Shown here: piece after piece, positions 46,074 through 56,179 of the stretch
Numbering within the stretch: position 1 is the stretch's first letter
Layout of the letters: each line of letters begins with the position of its first letter
Source: Comamonas terrae
GTDB lineage: Bacteria; Pseudomonadota; Gammaproteobacteria; Burkholderiales; Burkholderiaceae_C
DNA length: 64,000 bases
Assembly (NCBI RefSeq): GCF_001544075.1
Contig: NZ_BCNT01000011.1
Location: 1-64,000, forward strand
Direction: 5' to 3'
Notes under the pieces: generated by a model
The model's database searches: none
The model's input: the letters and a program-made list of their open reading frames with translations, nothing else
What the model was told of the DNA's origin: nothing
Translations under genes and position numbers: made by a program

Positions 46074-46343
46074 GTGACCACGCCTGCGACGGCGGCCTCT
46101 TGGGGCGCGCGGCTGCACCGCAGAGTGCAGACGCTTCGTGCTCTGACTTGCGGCCGTTTGTCTGAACGTAGCGCCACAGGCGCGCAGTGAGTTGGGGGCC
46201 GCACAGCCCCAAGAGGTTGACGGCGCAGGTTGCCCCGTACCGCAGCGAAGGCGTGGGCAGTAAGGGCTGTGCTCTTTGCCTACTTTCTTGCACAAGAAAG
46301 TAGATCGCCTGCCGGGGCGAAATCCCGGCCTCTGTACGCCAAT
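46074..46343 (-). repeat. family-2 structured repeat, copy R3
   Basis: A single minus-strand copy. The terminal hairpin (CTACTTTCTTGTGCAAGAAAG in two arms) lies at about 46280-46303, next to GGCCGGGATTTCGCCCCGGC. Helix P1 is CCTCTTGGGGC (46206-46216, minus sense) with GCCCCAAGAGG (46096-46106), 11 of 11 and unlike R1 or R2. Helix P2 is TGCGGCC with GGCCGCA. The core CCCAACTCACTGCGCGCCTG and TTCAGACAAACGGCCGCAAG is shared. Confidence 0.8.
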
Positions 46344-46364
46344 CAGGCATGCCGCCAAATTGGG

Positions 46365-47315
46365 TCAGATCATCAGCGCCACGGCGGCCGAAAAGCTCAG
46401 GAAGGCCAGGGCCGTACTCACCAGGATGATGCGGGCCACGCGGCCGCTGTGGGCGCCGAAGCGCTCGGTCAGCAGCGAGACATTGCTGGCCGAGGGCAGC
46501 GCAGCCAGCAGCACCAGGGTGACGAAGGCCTCGCGGCCCAGGGGCAGACCCATGGCCATGGCGCCGCTGCCCACGGCCCAGACCAGCAGCGGATGGATGG
46601 CGAGCTTGGCCAGCGCGATCGGCACATACTCGCGCGCGGCCACGCGCTCGTGGCTGTTCATCTGCGAGCGCGCCAGCACCGCGCCTATGGTGAACAGCGC
46701 CACGGGCGAGGCCGCTGCGGCCAGCATGGCCACGGTCTTGTCCAGCGGGGCGGGCAGCGTCCAGCCCCTGGCGGAGGCCACGCCGCCCAGGACGATGGAC
46801 CAGGGCATGGGGTTGGACGCCATGCCCCTGAACGCGCCCCGAAGCGCCACGGCCACGCCGTGGCCGCCCGACAGGTCCAGCCGCGACAGCGCAATGCACA
46901 GCGAGGTGGTGATCACCATGTCGACGGCCATGGTCACGATGACCGTGCCCGCGCTCTGCGCCCCCAGCAGCGCCACCAGCATGGGCACGCCCATGAAGCC
47001 GGTATTGGGAAAGGCCGCCACCAGCGCGCCGAAGGCCGCGTCGTTCCAGCCCAGGCGCCGGCGCGTGAGCGCCACCGTCGCACCCACCATGAGCAGCGCG
47101 CACAGCAGGTAGACGGTCGTCACGTTGGCGTCGAGCAGCTGGGCTATCGGCGTCTGCGCGCCGAAGCGAAACAGCATGCAGGGCAGCGCGAAATACAGCA
47201 CGAAGGCATTGAGCCCCGGTATCGCCGCCTGGGGCAGCACGCCGCGCCAGGTGGCCGCAAAGCCGCAGGCCACGAGCGCGAAGAAGGGAAAGGTGATGAG
47301 GAGGACGGACAGCAC
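46365..47315 (-). CDS. AEC-family (auxin efflux carrier) permease
   Basis: Inner-membrane transporter of the AEC family. It has about 316 residues if it starts at the GTG at 47315 (VLSVLLITFPFFALVACGFA), which resembles AEC N-termini and has GAGA upstream. An ATG at 47378 would add 21 odd residues. About ten hydrophobic segments are visible in two halves. Motifs are AAFPNTGFMGVPMLVALLG and LLAALPSASNVSLLTERFG. The substrate is probably an organic acid or similar, but cannot be named. It is divergent from the helicase gene. Confidence 0.85.
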   Translation of the reverse strand: MLSVLLITFPFFALVACGFAATWRGVLPQAAIPGLNAFVLYFALPCMLFRFGAQTPIAQLLDANVTTVYLLCALLMVGATVALTRRRLGWNDAAFGALVAAFPNTGFMGVPMLVALLGAQSAGTVIVTMAVDMVITTSLCIALSRLDLSGGHGVAVALRGAFRGMASNPMPWSIVLGGVASARGWTLPAPLDKTVAMLAAAASPVALFTIGAVLARSQMNSHERVAAREYVPIALAKLAIHPLLVWAVGSGAMAMGLPLGREAFVTLVLLAALPSASNVSLLTERFGAHSGRVARIILVSTALAFLSFSAAVALMI

Positions 47316-47494
47316 CGGCAGATTCTCACCGCATTGCGGCCATGCCGGCGGAGCGTGCCTGCGTGAAATTTCTTCCATGCATGCCACCCTGCTATTCCCG
47401 CGCCTGTCGTCAGTTGTCACAGTCCTGCGAAAGCAGGATCACGGCAAAGCGGTATGCTCCCTGCTCTCCCCTTCCGATCGAATTTCTCCGCTTC

Positions 47495-49561
47495 ATGTCC
47501 GCAGGTCTCAATCTCGCCCAGCTCCAAGCCGTGCATTACACCGAAGGGCCATGCCTTGTGCTGGCCGGCGCGGGCTCGGGCAAGACGCGCGTGATCACGC
47601 ACAAGATCGGGCGGCTGATCGAGAACGGACTGGCGCCGCGGCGCATCGCGGCCATCACCTTCACCAACAAGGCCGCCGCCGAGATGCGCGAGCGCGCCGC
47701 CGGCCTCATCGGTCGCCAGGCCAAGGACGTGCTGGTCTGCACCTTCCATGCCCTGGGCGTGCGCATGGTGCGCGAGGACGGCCATGTGCTGGGCCTCAAG
47801 CCCCAGTTCAGCATCCTCGACCAGGACGACGTGACCGGCATCCTCAAGGACTGCGCGGGCGGCACCACCGACGTGGCCACGGCACGCCAGTGGCAGTGGA
47901 CCATCAGCAACTGGAAGAACCAGGGCTGGGACAGCCGCAAGGCCCTGGCCATGGCCCAGGACGACAACGAGCGCACCATCGCGCTCATCATGCAGCGCTA
48001 CGAAGAGCGCCTGACCGCCTACCAGAGCGTGGACTTCGATGACCTGATCGGCATGCCCATGCGCCTGCTCCGCGGCCATGCCGAGGTGCGCGAGAAATGG
48101 CAGCGCCTGCTGGGCCACGTGCTGGTGGACGAATACCAGGACACCAACGCCACCCAGTACGAGCTGCTCAAGCTGCTGGTGGGCAGCCGGGCCCATTTCA
48201 CGGCCGTGGGCGACGACGACCAGAGCATCTACGGCTGGCGCGGCGCGACGCTGGACAACCTCAAGAAGCTGCCCCTCGATTTTCCGCAGCTCAAGATCAT
48301 CAAGCTGGAGCAGAACTACCGCTCCACCAGCGCCATCCTGCGCGCGGCCAACAATGTCATCGGCCCCAACCCCAAGCTGTTTCCCAAGACGCTGTTCTCG
48401 GAGCTGGGCGAGGGCGACCCCGTGCGCATCGTGGACTGCGACACCGAGGAACACGAGGCCGAGCGCGCCGTGGCGCGCATCCAGAGCCTGCGTGCCAGCA
48501 TGAACCCGCAGCCGGCCTGGAAGGATTTCGCCATCCTCTACCGCGCCAACCACCAGGCCAAGCCCTTCGAGAAGGCGCTGCGCAAGGCCAGCATTCCCTA
48601 CAAGGTCTCGGGCGGCACCAGCTTCTTCGACCGCGCGGAGATCAAGGACCTGTGCGCCTGGTTCCGCCTCTGGATCAACAACGACGACGACCCGGCCTTT
48701 CTGCGCGCCATCACCACGCCGCGCCGCGGCATAGGCCACACCACCCTGGCCAAGCTGGGCGAATTCTCGGCGGCCCACAAGACCAGCATGTTCGGCGCGC
48801 TGTTCAATGCCATGCTGGAAGACGCCCTGCCCCGCAAGGCGCATGACGGCCTGCTGGAGTTCGGCCGCGCCGTCAACGAGCTCGAATACCGGGCGCGCCA
48901 CACGCTGGGCTTCGAGGCCGCGCGCGGCTTCCTGGTCGACTGGCTCAAGGAGATCGGCTACGAGCAGCATCTCTACGACAGCGAGGACAGCGAATCCGTG
49001 GCCGCCGCGCGCTGGAGCAATGTGCTGGAGTTCTGCGACTGGATGGCGCAGCGCGCGGGCGGCAAGATCGAGGATGCGGCCGGCACCACCACGCAGACCG
49101 AAATCAAGAGCCTGCTCGAGGTGGCGCAGAACGTGGCCCTGCTGTCCACCATCAGCGAGCGCGAGCAGGAACAGGACATGGTGGTGCTCTCCACCCTGCA
49201 CGCCTCCAAGGGCCTGGAGTGGCCGCATGTGATGCTGGTCGGCGCCACCGAGGGCATGCTGCCCTTCAAGCTCGACGACGACAACGGCCGCCAGCAGCAG
49301 GTCAGCGACGAGACCGCCGCCCGCCTGCAGGAAGAGCGCCGCCTGATGTACGTGGGCATCACGCGCGCCCAGCGCACGCTGGCCGTGAGCTGGACCAAGC
49401 GCCGCAAGAAAGGCCGCGAGATGGTGGCCTGCCAGCCCAGCCGCTTCATCAAGGAGATGGGGCTGGATGCCGCCACCGCCAAGGAAGATCCGCGCGAGAA
49501 GCTGCGCCAGCTGCGCGCCGAATTCGCCGCGCGCAAGGCTCAGCCCGGCGCCGCCCCCTGA
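47495..49561 (+). CDS. rep: ATP-dependent DNA helicase Rep (UvrD/Rep family)
   Basis: Superfamily 1A 3'-5' DNA helicase that helps replication forks pass obstacles. It has 688 residues. Motif I is LAGAGSGKTRVITHKI, Ia ITFTNKAAAEMRER, II VLVDEYQDTNATQYEL, III VGDDDQSIYGWRGA, IV LEQNYRSTSAIL, V VVLSTLHASKGLEW and VI EERRLMYVGITRAQ. Length and the short C-terminal tail favour Rep over UvrD. The ATG at 47495 gives MSAGLNLAQLQAVHY, which matches family starts. A lipoprotein gene follows after 10 bp. Confidence 0.93.
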   Translation: MSAGLNLAQLQAVHYTEGPCLVLAGAGSGKTRVITHKIGRLIENGLAPRRIAAITFTNKAAAEMRERAAGLIGRQAKDVLVCTFHALGVRMVREDGHVLGLKPQFSILDQDDVTGILKDCAGGTTDVATARQWQWTISNWKNQGWDSRKALAMAQDDNERTIALIMQRYEERLTAYQSVDFDDLIGMPMRLLRGHAEVREKWQRLLGHVLVDEYQDTNATQYELLKLLVGSRAHFTAVGDDDQSIYGWRGATLDNLKKLPLDFPQLKIIKLEQNYRSTSAILRAANNVIGPNPKLFPKTLFSELGEGDPVRIVDCDTEEHEAERAVARIQSLRASMNPQPAWKDFAILYRANHQAKPFEKALRKASIPYKVSGGTSFFDRAEIKDLCAWFRLWINNDDDPAFLRAITTPRRGIGHTTLAKLGEFSAAHKTSMFGALFNAMLEDALPRKAHDGLLEFGRAVNELEYRARHTLGFEAARGFLVDWLKEIGYEQHLYDSEDSESVAAARWSNVLEFCDWMAQRAGGKIEDAAGTTTQTEIKSLLEVAQNVALLSTISEREQEQDMVVLSTLHASKGLEWPHVMLVGATEGMLPFKLDDDNGRQQQVSDETAARLQEERRLMYVGITRAQRTLAVSWTKRRKKGREMVACQPSRFIKEMGLDAATAKEDPREKLRQLRAEFAARKAQPGAAP

Positions 49562-49571
49562 ACGATTGCCT

Positions 49572-50093
49572 ATGACAGTTTCCGCCTTGTTCCGTGCGCG
49601 CGCTCCGATGCTTTCGCGCACCCTGATCTGCGCAGCCGGCATCGCCCTGCTGGCCAGCGCCTGTGCCCAGAATTCCCCACCGGCCACGCCGCAGCCCGCC
49701 GGAGCCTGCCCTGCGGACAGCGACATGTCCGACACCCAGCTGCTGGGCCAGTGGTCGGGCAGCATCGAAGGCCAGCCCGGCAGCGTGCGCATAGAGCTCG
49801 GCCCGCACCCTGAGTGGAAGGGTACGGCCAAGGGCCATGTGCTGCGCGGCGATGCGCGCCTGCCCATGGTCGGCGATGTGGACAATGGCAGCGTCACGCT
49901 GGAGGAAAGCGCCGACGGCGTGCACATCACCGGCACCTGGCTGGGCCAGGTGGTCGCCGGCAGCTGCGGCCGTGAGATACGCGGCGACTACCTGCCGGGC
50001 GAAGAAGCCCGGCCCCAGCCCTTCGTGCTGCGCAAGCTGGCACCGGCCCTCTATTCCAGCCCAGCGCCGGCCACCGCCCCCATCCGCCACTGA
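49572..50093 (+). CDS. hypothetical lipoprotein
   Basis: Not recognised. It has 173 residues from 49572; an internal ATG at 49605 would start directly at the signal peptide. The lipobox LLASAC gives a predicted lipidated cysteine at about residue 31. The mature part contains LLGQWSGSIEGQPGSVRIEL and NGSVTLEESADGVHITGTWL, a beta-rich pattern like small lipocalin-type or quality-control lipoproteins. It lies between rep and pldA, 10 and 6 bp away, so the three may share a transcript. Confidence 0.75.
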   Translation: MTVSALFRARAPMLSRTLICAAGIALLASACAQNSPPATPQPAGACPADSDMSDTQLLGQWSGSIEGQPGSVRIELGPHPEWKGTAKGHVLRGDARLPMVGDVDNGSVTLEESADGVHITGTWLGQVVAGSCGREIRGDYLPGEEARPQPFVLRKLAPALYSSPAPATAPIRH

Positions 50094-50099
50094 AGCACC

Positions 50100-51299
50100 A
50101 TGCAACGAACTTTTCTCACCCCCGCCGTGGCATTGGCAACCCTGGCCTGCGGCGCCTGGACACTGCCGGCGCAAGCCCAGGCGTCGGCCCCCGGCATCCT
50201 GGATCCCGAGGCCTGGCGCCAGTGCGCGGCCACCACCGACAACTCGGCGCGCCTGGCCTGCTTCGATGCCTGGGCCCGGAGCCAGCAGCCGCTCACCGCA
50301 CCGCCCGCCACCGGCTGGAGCGCCCCGGCCGCACTTGCCAGCAGCGCCAGCACTCCGGCACAGGCCTCCGAAGCGGCGGCCGTGGTCACGGCCGCAGGCG
50401 ACGCCGGCCAGGGACTGGCCCTGCCCGTCACTCCGACCAACGGCGGCTGCCGCGATCCGCGCTACAGCGAAATCTCGCGCTTTTACGAGCTGGAGCCCGG
50501 CTCGGACTGCGGCACCTTCAGCTTCCGCGGCTACCGGCCCATGTCGGTGTCCGCCGTGCTGGGCAGCCGCGTCGACGACCAGCCCCACTCGCCCAGCCGC
50601 GGTTCGCCCGACTCCGAGGCCTACCAGAAGCACGAGATGCGCATCCAGCTGTCGGCGCGCACCAAGATCGCCTCGGGCCTGCTGACCGGGCCGGCCTCCG
50701 GCGGCAAGGACTCGCTGTGGTTCGGCTATACCCAGCAGTCGTACTGGCAGCTGTTCAACGGCGCCATCTCGCGCCCCTTCCGCACCACGGACCACGAGCC
50801 CGAGGTGTTCTACGTCTATCCCACCGATGCGCAGCTGCCCTTCGGCTGGCGCTGGCGCTATTCGGGCGTGGGCCTGGTGCACCAGTCCAACGGCCAGAGC
50901 AACCCGCTGTCGCGCAGCTGGAATCGCTGGTATCTGATGACCGGCGCCGAACTCGGCAACCGCTGGCAGCTGCACCTCAAGGCCTGGAAGCGCATCCACG
51001 AAAGCACGCTGGAAGACGACAATCCGCACATCCAGGACTACATAGGCCGCGGCGAAATCAAGCTGGGCTGGAACGTCAACGACCAGAACTACCTGGGCTT
51101 CACGGCCCGCGGCTCGCTGGGCCAGGGCAGGGGCTCGGGCCGCATCGAATGGCTGCGCACCCTGGGCGAAGGCTGGAACGGCGGCAAGAGCAATCTGCGC
51201 CTGCATGTGCAGCTGTTCAGCGGCTATGGCGACAGCCTGGTGGACTACAACTACAAGCGCACGGTGCTGAGCGTGGGCCTGAGCCTGCTGGACTTCTAG
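50100..51299 (+). CDS. pldA: outer-membrane phospholipase A (PldA)
   Basis: Outer-membrane beta-barrel phospholipase that removes misplaced phospholipids from the outer leaflet. It has 399 residues, longer than the E. coli enzyme because of an extra N-terminal domain (about 30-140, DPEAWRQCAATTDNSARLAC). A signal peptide ends AQA near residue 26. The active site is GLVHQSNGQSNPLSRSWNRW, with H261 and S263 matching the catalytic His-Ser of PldA. KRIHESTLEDDNPHIQDYIG and the C-terminal aromatic-ended strand are typical. It converges on the RidA-like gene. Confidence 0.93.
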   Translation: MQRTFLTPAVALATLACGAWTLPAQAQASAPGILDPEAWRQCAATTDNSARLACFDAWARSQQPLTAPPATGWSAPAALASSASTPAQASEAAAVVTAAGDAGQGLALPVTPTNGGCRDPRYSEISRFYELEPGSDCGTFSFRGYRPMSVSAVLGSRVDDQPHSPSRGSPDSEAYQKHEMRIQLSARTKIASGLLTGPASGGKDSLWFGYTQQSYWQLFNGAISRPFRTTDHEPEVFYVYPTDAQLPFGWRWRYSGVGLVHQSNGQSNPLSRSWNRWYLMTGAELGNRWQLHLKAWKRIHESTLEDDNPHIQDYIGRGEIKLGWNVNDQNYLGFTARGSLGQGRGSGRIEWLRTLGEGWNGGKSNLRLHVQLFSGYGDSLVDYNYKRTVLSVGLSLLDF

Positions 51300-51427
51300 G
51301 CGCCTTCCATCCCGGCGGACGGCACCGCCGCCGCGGCGTATCCGGCCCACGCCCTTGCCCGCAGCCGCCGGCCTGGACACTCCTGTCTTGCGGACCGCGG
51401 CCATCTCCTGCCGCGCACTCATATTCC

Positions 51428-51507
51428 ATAGCTGGCAACACTTGCTCCTTATTGATTTCAAGCCTTTCGAGCATTGAAATCCAATGGATACAAGCGCTGC
51501 CAGCTAT
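51428..51507. repeat. imperfect 80-bp cruciform with GATAGCTG-type ends
   Basis: ATAGCTGGCAACACTTG (51428-51444) pairs with CAAGCGCTGCCAGCTAT (51491-51507) at 15 of 17 positions. Inside, ATTTCAA and TTGAAAT form a second stem. It sits in the convergent gap between pldA and the RidA-like gene and may act as a terminator, although T tracts are lacking. Confidence 0.6.
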
Positions 51508-51517
51508 CAAAATGAAA

Positions 51518-51910
51518 TCACTCCGGCACCACGGCCGTGACCTCGATCTCCACCTTGGCACGGTCCTCGATCAGCGCCGCCACCTGCACGGCCGTCATGG
51601 CCACGCTGAACGAGCCTATGAGTTCGCGGTAGGCCTGGCCGATCTCGGCTTGGCGCGCCAGGTACTCCTTCTTGTCGGTGATGTACCAGGTCATGCGCAC
51701 GATGTGCTCGGGCCCGGCGCCGCCTTCCTTGAGCACGTCCACCACGTTCTGCAGCGCCTGGCGCACCTGGCCGGCCAGATCGTCGGTGTGGAAGCGGCCC
51801 TGACCGTCCCAGCCGATCATGCCGGCCACATAGATCTGGCGGCCGCTCACGGCCACGCCGTTGGCATAGCCTTTGGGGCGGGGCCAGCCCGCAGGCAGCA
51901 ATACTTGCAT
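51518..51910 (-). CDS. RidA-family protein of the aminobenzoate operon
   Basis: Member of the RidA/YjgF family, 130 residues from the ATG at 51910, where AAGGA lies six bases upstream. The ATG at 51916 overlaps the preceding stop by four bases and is also possible. RidA proteins hydrolyse enamine/imine intermediates. In RidA the key arginine lies in a PARSxVEV-type stretch; the matching position here reads VAMTAVQVAAL, so the arginine appears replaced by methionine. The C-terminal VEIEVTAVVPE fits the family. It is the last gene of the operon and may handle an amino-enone intermediate or have a different role. Confidence 0.8.
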   Translation of the reverse strand: MQVLLPAGWPRPKGYANGVAVSGRQIYVAGMIGWDGQGRFHTDDLAGQVRQALQNVVDVLKEGGAGPEHIVRMTWYITDKKEYLARQAEIGQAYRELIGSFSVAMTAVQVAALIEDRAKVEIEVTAVVPE

Positions 51911-51912
51911 GG

Positions 51913-52365
51913 TCATTCCTTTTCTTGTGACGGGATGGCGAGCCACTGCGCAATCGCCGCGCGGATGTGGTCGGGAACGGCAATGGCCTGATGGGTCTGC
52001 AGATCGGTGAACACCAGCACCTTGGTGGCGGCCACGCGCAGTCCGCCGTCGGGCCCCGTGCAGTCCACGGCCAGCGTCAGCGAACGGTTGCCCAGCCTGG
52101 CCACGCGCAGGCCGAAATCCACGGTCTCGCCCATGCGCGTGATGGCGCGGAAGTCGCACTCCAGGTGCACGATGGGCAGGCCGGTGCGGTCCTGCGCCAC
52201 CATGTCGGCATAGGGCACGCCCAGGGCGCGGTTGAACCAGTCCTCGACCAGGCCGTTGAACAGCACCAGGTACTGCGGAAAGAAGATGATGCCCGCGGGA
52301 TCGCAGTGCGCGAAGCGTATGGGCACCTGGCTGACGAAGCGCGGCGCGGCGGATGTCTGTGTCAT
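51913..52365 (-). CDS. 4HBT-type acyl-CoA thioesterase
   Basis: Hot-dog-fold thioesterase, 150 residues from the ATG at 52365, with a GAAGGGG-type ribosome site. The motif RFAHCDPAGIIFFPQYLVLF carries the aspartate (residue 22) used by 4-hydroxybenzoyl-CoA thioesterase-like enzymes. In aromatic-CoA pathways such enzymes probably free CoA from stalled intermediates; that role here is inference. It starts 11 bp after the CoA ligase gene and its stop overlaps a possible start of the RidA-like gene. Confidence 0.85.
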   Translation of the reverse strand: MTQTSAAPRFVSQVPIRFAHCDPAGIIFFPQYLVLFNGLVEDWFNRALGVPYADMVAQDRTGLPIVHLECDFRAITRMGETVDFGLRVARLGNRSLTLAVDCTGPDGGLRVAATKVLVFTDLQTHQAIAVPDHIRAAIAQWLAIPSQEKE

Positions 52366-52375
52366 GGCCGCCCCT

Positions 52376-53992
52376 TCACTGCCCGTGCAGCCTGAAGCGC
52401 TGCAGCTTGCCCGTGGGCGTGCGCGGCAGCTGGTCGACAAAGGCCACGGCGCGCGGATATTTGTAGGGCGCCACGGTGCTTTTCACGAAATCCTGCAGCT
52501 CCCTGGCCATGGCATCGCCTGCCGCATGCCCGGCACGCAGCACGACAAAGGCCTTGACGATCTGGCCGCGCTCCGCGTCGGCCACGCCGATCACCGCGCA
52601 CTCGGCCACGGCCGGGTGCTGCATCAGGGCCTCCTCCACCTCGGGCGCCGCGATGTTGTAGCCGGCCGAAATGATCATGTCGTCGATGCGCGCCTGGTAG
52701 ACGAAGTAGCCGTCGGCATCCATCAGGTAGGCGTCGCCCGTGAGGTTCCAGCCATGCTGCACGTAGTTGCGCTGGCGCGCGTCGTTCAGGTAGCGGCAGC
52801 CCGTGGGGCCCTGCACGGCCAGTTTGCCCACCGTGCCCGGCGGCAGCTCGTTGCCGTCGTCATCCACCACGCGCGCGCGGTAGCCGGGCACGGCCTTGCC
52901 GGTGGCGCCGGGGCGGGCTTCGTCCTCGCGGTGCGAGATGAAGATGTGCAGCATCTCGGTGGAGCCTATGCCGTCGATGATCTCGATGCCGGTGGCGTCC
53001 TTCCACAGCGCGCGCGTGGAGGCCGTGAGCGCCTCGCCGGCCGACACGCATTTGCGCAGCCGCGTGCGGCGTATGCGCTCGCCCTGCTGGGCCATGACGC
53101 GATACGACGTGGGCGCCGTGAACACCACGGTGGCGCCGAAGCGCTCCATGCCGTCCACCAGCTGGTTGGGTCCGGCCTTTTCCAGCAGCGCCATGGAGGC
53201 GCCTATGGACATGGGAAACAGCACCTGCCCGCCCAGGCCGAAGGTGAAGGCCAGGGGAGGGCTGCCGATGAACACGTCATCGGCATGGGCGCGCAGCACG
53301 CTCTGCGGCCAGCAGGCGCAGACGGCCATCACGTCGCGGTGGAAATGCATGGTGGCCTTGGGCACGCCCGTGGTGCCAGACGTAAAGCCCAGCAGGCAGG
53401 TATCGGTGGCGGCCGTGTCCACGGCATCAAAGTGCGGCGAGGCCTGTGCCATGAGGGCTTCGAGCGTGCCGGCATCCTCGGCGCGCGCATTGAAAAAGCG
53501 CACGGATTTCAGCACCTGGCTTTTCTGCTGCGCGCCCAGCACTTCGGCGCGCAGCGCGTCGTCGCACAGCGCATGGCTGACCCGGGCGATGTCGACGATG
53601 GTGGACAGCTCCTTGGCGCGCAGCAGCGGCATGGCCGCCACGGCAATGCCGCCGGCCTTGACCACGCCGAACCAGCTGGCCACCAGCATGGGGTTGTTGG
53701 GGCCGCACAGCAGCACGCGGTTGCCCGGCACCAGCCCCATGTCCCGCGTCAGCACATGGGCGATGCGGTTGGCCTTTTCCTGCAGCTCGGCATAGGTCCA
53801 GCGCACGCCGTCGGCCTGCACGCACAGCCGGTCGCCGCGCCCTTCCTGCACATGGCGGTCCAGCAGCTCGGCCGCGCAGTTCAGCCGCTCGGGAAACTGC
53901 AGCTCGGGCAGCTCGAACAGGTAGTCGGGCTGCAGCTCGGCGGGCGGCAGGTTGTCGGCAGCAAAGGTGTCGATATGAGCGGTATAGGTCAT
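52376..53992 (-). CDS. 2-aminobenzoate/benzoate-type CoA ligase
   Basis: AMP-forming aryl-CoA ligase that activates an aromatic acid. It has 538 residues. The P-loop GFTSGTTGVPKATMHFHRD is at about 202-220, and ISAGYNIAAPEVEE and RTPTGKLQRF (catalytic lysine about 529) follow. LAFTFGLGGQVLFPMSIGAS resembles benzoate/2-aminobenzoate CoA ligases. Operon context with a 2-aminobenzoyl-CoA monooxygenase/reductase favours 2-aminobenzoate (anthranilate), but specificity is not proven by the sequence. It lies 15 bp after the acyl-CoA dehydrogenase and 11 bp before the thioesterase. Confidence 0.85.
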   Translation of the reverse strand: MTYTAHIDTFAADNLPPAELQPDYLFELPELQFPERLNCAAELLDRHVQEGRGDRLCVQADGVRWTYAELQEKANRIAHVLTRDMGLVPGNRVLLCGPNNPMLVASWFGVVKAGGIAVAAMPLLRAKELSTIVDIARVSHALCDDALRAEVLGAQQKSQVLKSVRFFNARAEDAGTLEALMAQASPHFDAVDTAATDTCLLGFTSGTTGVPKATMHFHRDVMAVCACWPQSVLRAHADDVFIGSPPLAFTFGLGGQVLFPMSIGASMALLEKAGPNQLVDGMERFGATVVFTAPTSYRVMAQQGERIRRTRLRKCVSAGEALTASTRALWKDATGIEIIDGIGSTEMLHIFISHREDEARPGATGKAVPGYRARVVDDDGNELPPGTVGKLAVQGPTGCRYLNDARQRNYVQHGWNLTGDAYLMDADGYFVYQARIDDMIISAGYNIAAPEVEEALMQHPAVAECAVIGVADAERGQIVKAFVVLRAGHAAGDAMARELQDFVKSTVAPYKYPRAVAFVDQLPRTPTGKLQRFRLHGQ

Positions 53993-54007
53993 GGTCAGCC
54001 TCGCTAT

Positions 54008-55174
<1,167 letters not shown>

Positions 55175-55175
55175 G

Positions 55176-56030
55176 TCAGTTCCCTTCAAATACCGGCTTT
55201 TGCTTGGCCACGAACGCGTGGTAGGCGCGCGCGAAGTCTTCGGTCAGCATGCAGATGGCCTGGGCCTGGGCCTCGGCCTCGATGGCCTGCTCCACGGTCA
55301 TGGCCCATTCCTGGTGCAGCATGGTCTTGGTGATGCCGTTGGCGAACGTCGGGCCGGCGGCCAGGTCGGCCGCGAGCCGCTGCGCCTGCTCCAGCAGGGC
55401 CTCGGGCTCGCACAGGCGGTTGAAGAAGCCCCAGCGCTCGCCCTCCTCGCCGCCCAGGCTGCGGCCGGTGTACAGCAGCTCGCTGGCGCGGCCCTGGCCG
55501 ATGATGCGCGGCAGGATGGCGCAGGCGCCCATGTCGCAGCCCGCCAGGCCCACGCGGTTGAACAGAAAGGCCGTCTTGCTGCGCGCCGTGCCCAGGCGCA
55601 TGTCCGAGGCCATGGCCATGATGGCGCCGGCACCGGCGCAGACGCCGTCGACGGCCGCGATGATGGGCTGGGGGCAGGCGCGCATGGTCTTGACCAGCTC
55701 GCCCGTCATGCGAGTGAACATCAGCAGCTCGGGCGCCTTGAGCTGCACCAGCGGGCCGATGATCTCGTGCACGTCGCCGCCCGAGCAGAAGTTGCCGCCC
55801 GCGCCCACCAGCACCACGGCCTTCACGTCCTGCGCCCACTTGAGCTTGTGGAACAGGTCGCGCAGCTCGGCGTAGGAGTCGAAGGTCAGCGGGTTCTTGC
55901 GTTCGGCGCGGTTGAGCGTGACCGTGGCCACGCCGCCGTCGACCTGCCACAGGAAGTGCCGTGCCTGGTAGCCGGCCAGCTGCTGGTGGTTGCCCGCCAC
56001 CAGGGCGGGATCGATTGCGTATTCACTCAT
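55176..56030 (-). CDS. enoyl-CoA hydratase/isomerase family protein
   Basis: Crotonase-fold enzyme, 284 residues from the ATG at 56030. [20 protein letters not shown], the oxyanion-hole segment [20 protein letters not shown] and [20 protein letters not shown] are present. The second conserved catalytic region reads [20 protein letters not shown]. It probably hydrates or opens an unsaturated CoA intermediate after ring reduction. The gene is separated from the SDR gene by 149 bp holding repeat copy D, and is one base from the dehydrogenase gene. Confidence 0.9.
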   Translation of the reverse strand: MSEYAIDPALVAGNHQQLAGYQARHFLWQVDGGVATVTLNRAERKNPLTFDSYAELRDLFHKLKWAQDVKAVVLVGAGGNFCSGGDVHEIIGPLVQLKAPELLMFTRMTGELVKTMRACPQPIIAAVDGVCAGAGAIMAMASDMRLGTARSKTAFLFNRVGLAGCDMGACAILPRIIGQGRASELLYTGRSLGGEEGERWGFFNRLCEPEALLEQAQRLAADLAAGPTFANGITKTMLHQEWAMTVEQAIEAEAQAQAICMLTEDFARAYHAFVAKQKPVFEGN

Positions 56031-56093
56031 CTTGGTCTCGCTCTCCATTGAATAAGTCATCCAAGGCACTGTCTCTCAAGCCACCCCAGCCCA

Positions 56094-56175
56094 AGCCAGT
56101 GGCGCCGAGCAAGAGCCGCCCCGCTGCGAAGGCGCCGTCCCCCTTCCAGGGGGAAGCCGCGTAGCGGCTCAGGGG
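56094..56175 (-). repeat. family-1 post-stop structured repeat, copy D (after the SDR gene)
   Basis: In gene sense the TGA is followed after four bases by CCCTGAGCCGCTACGCGG. The first hairpin pairs CCCCCT with AGGGGG around GGA. The second outer stem is GGCGCC (56131-56136, opposite strand) with GGCGCC (56101-56106), another compensated version. Confidence 0.85.
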
Positions 56176-56179
56176 TGCA

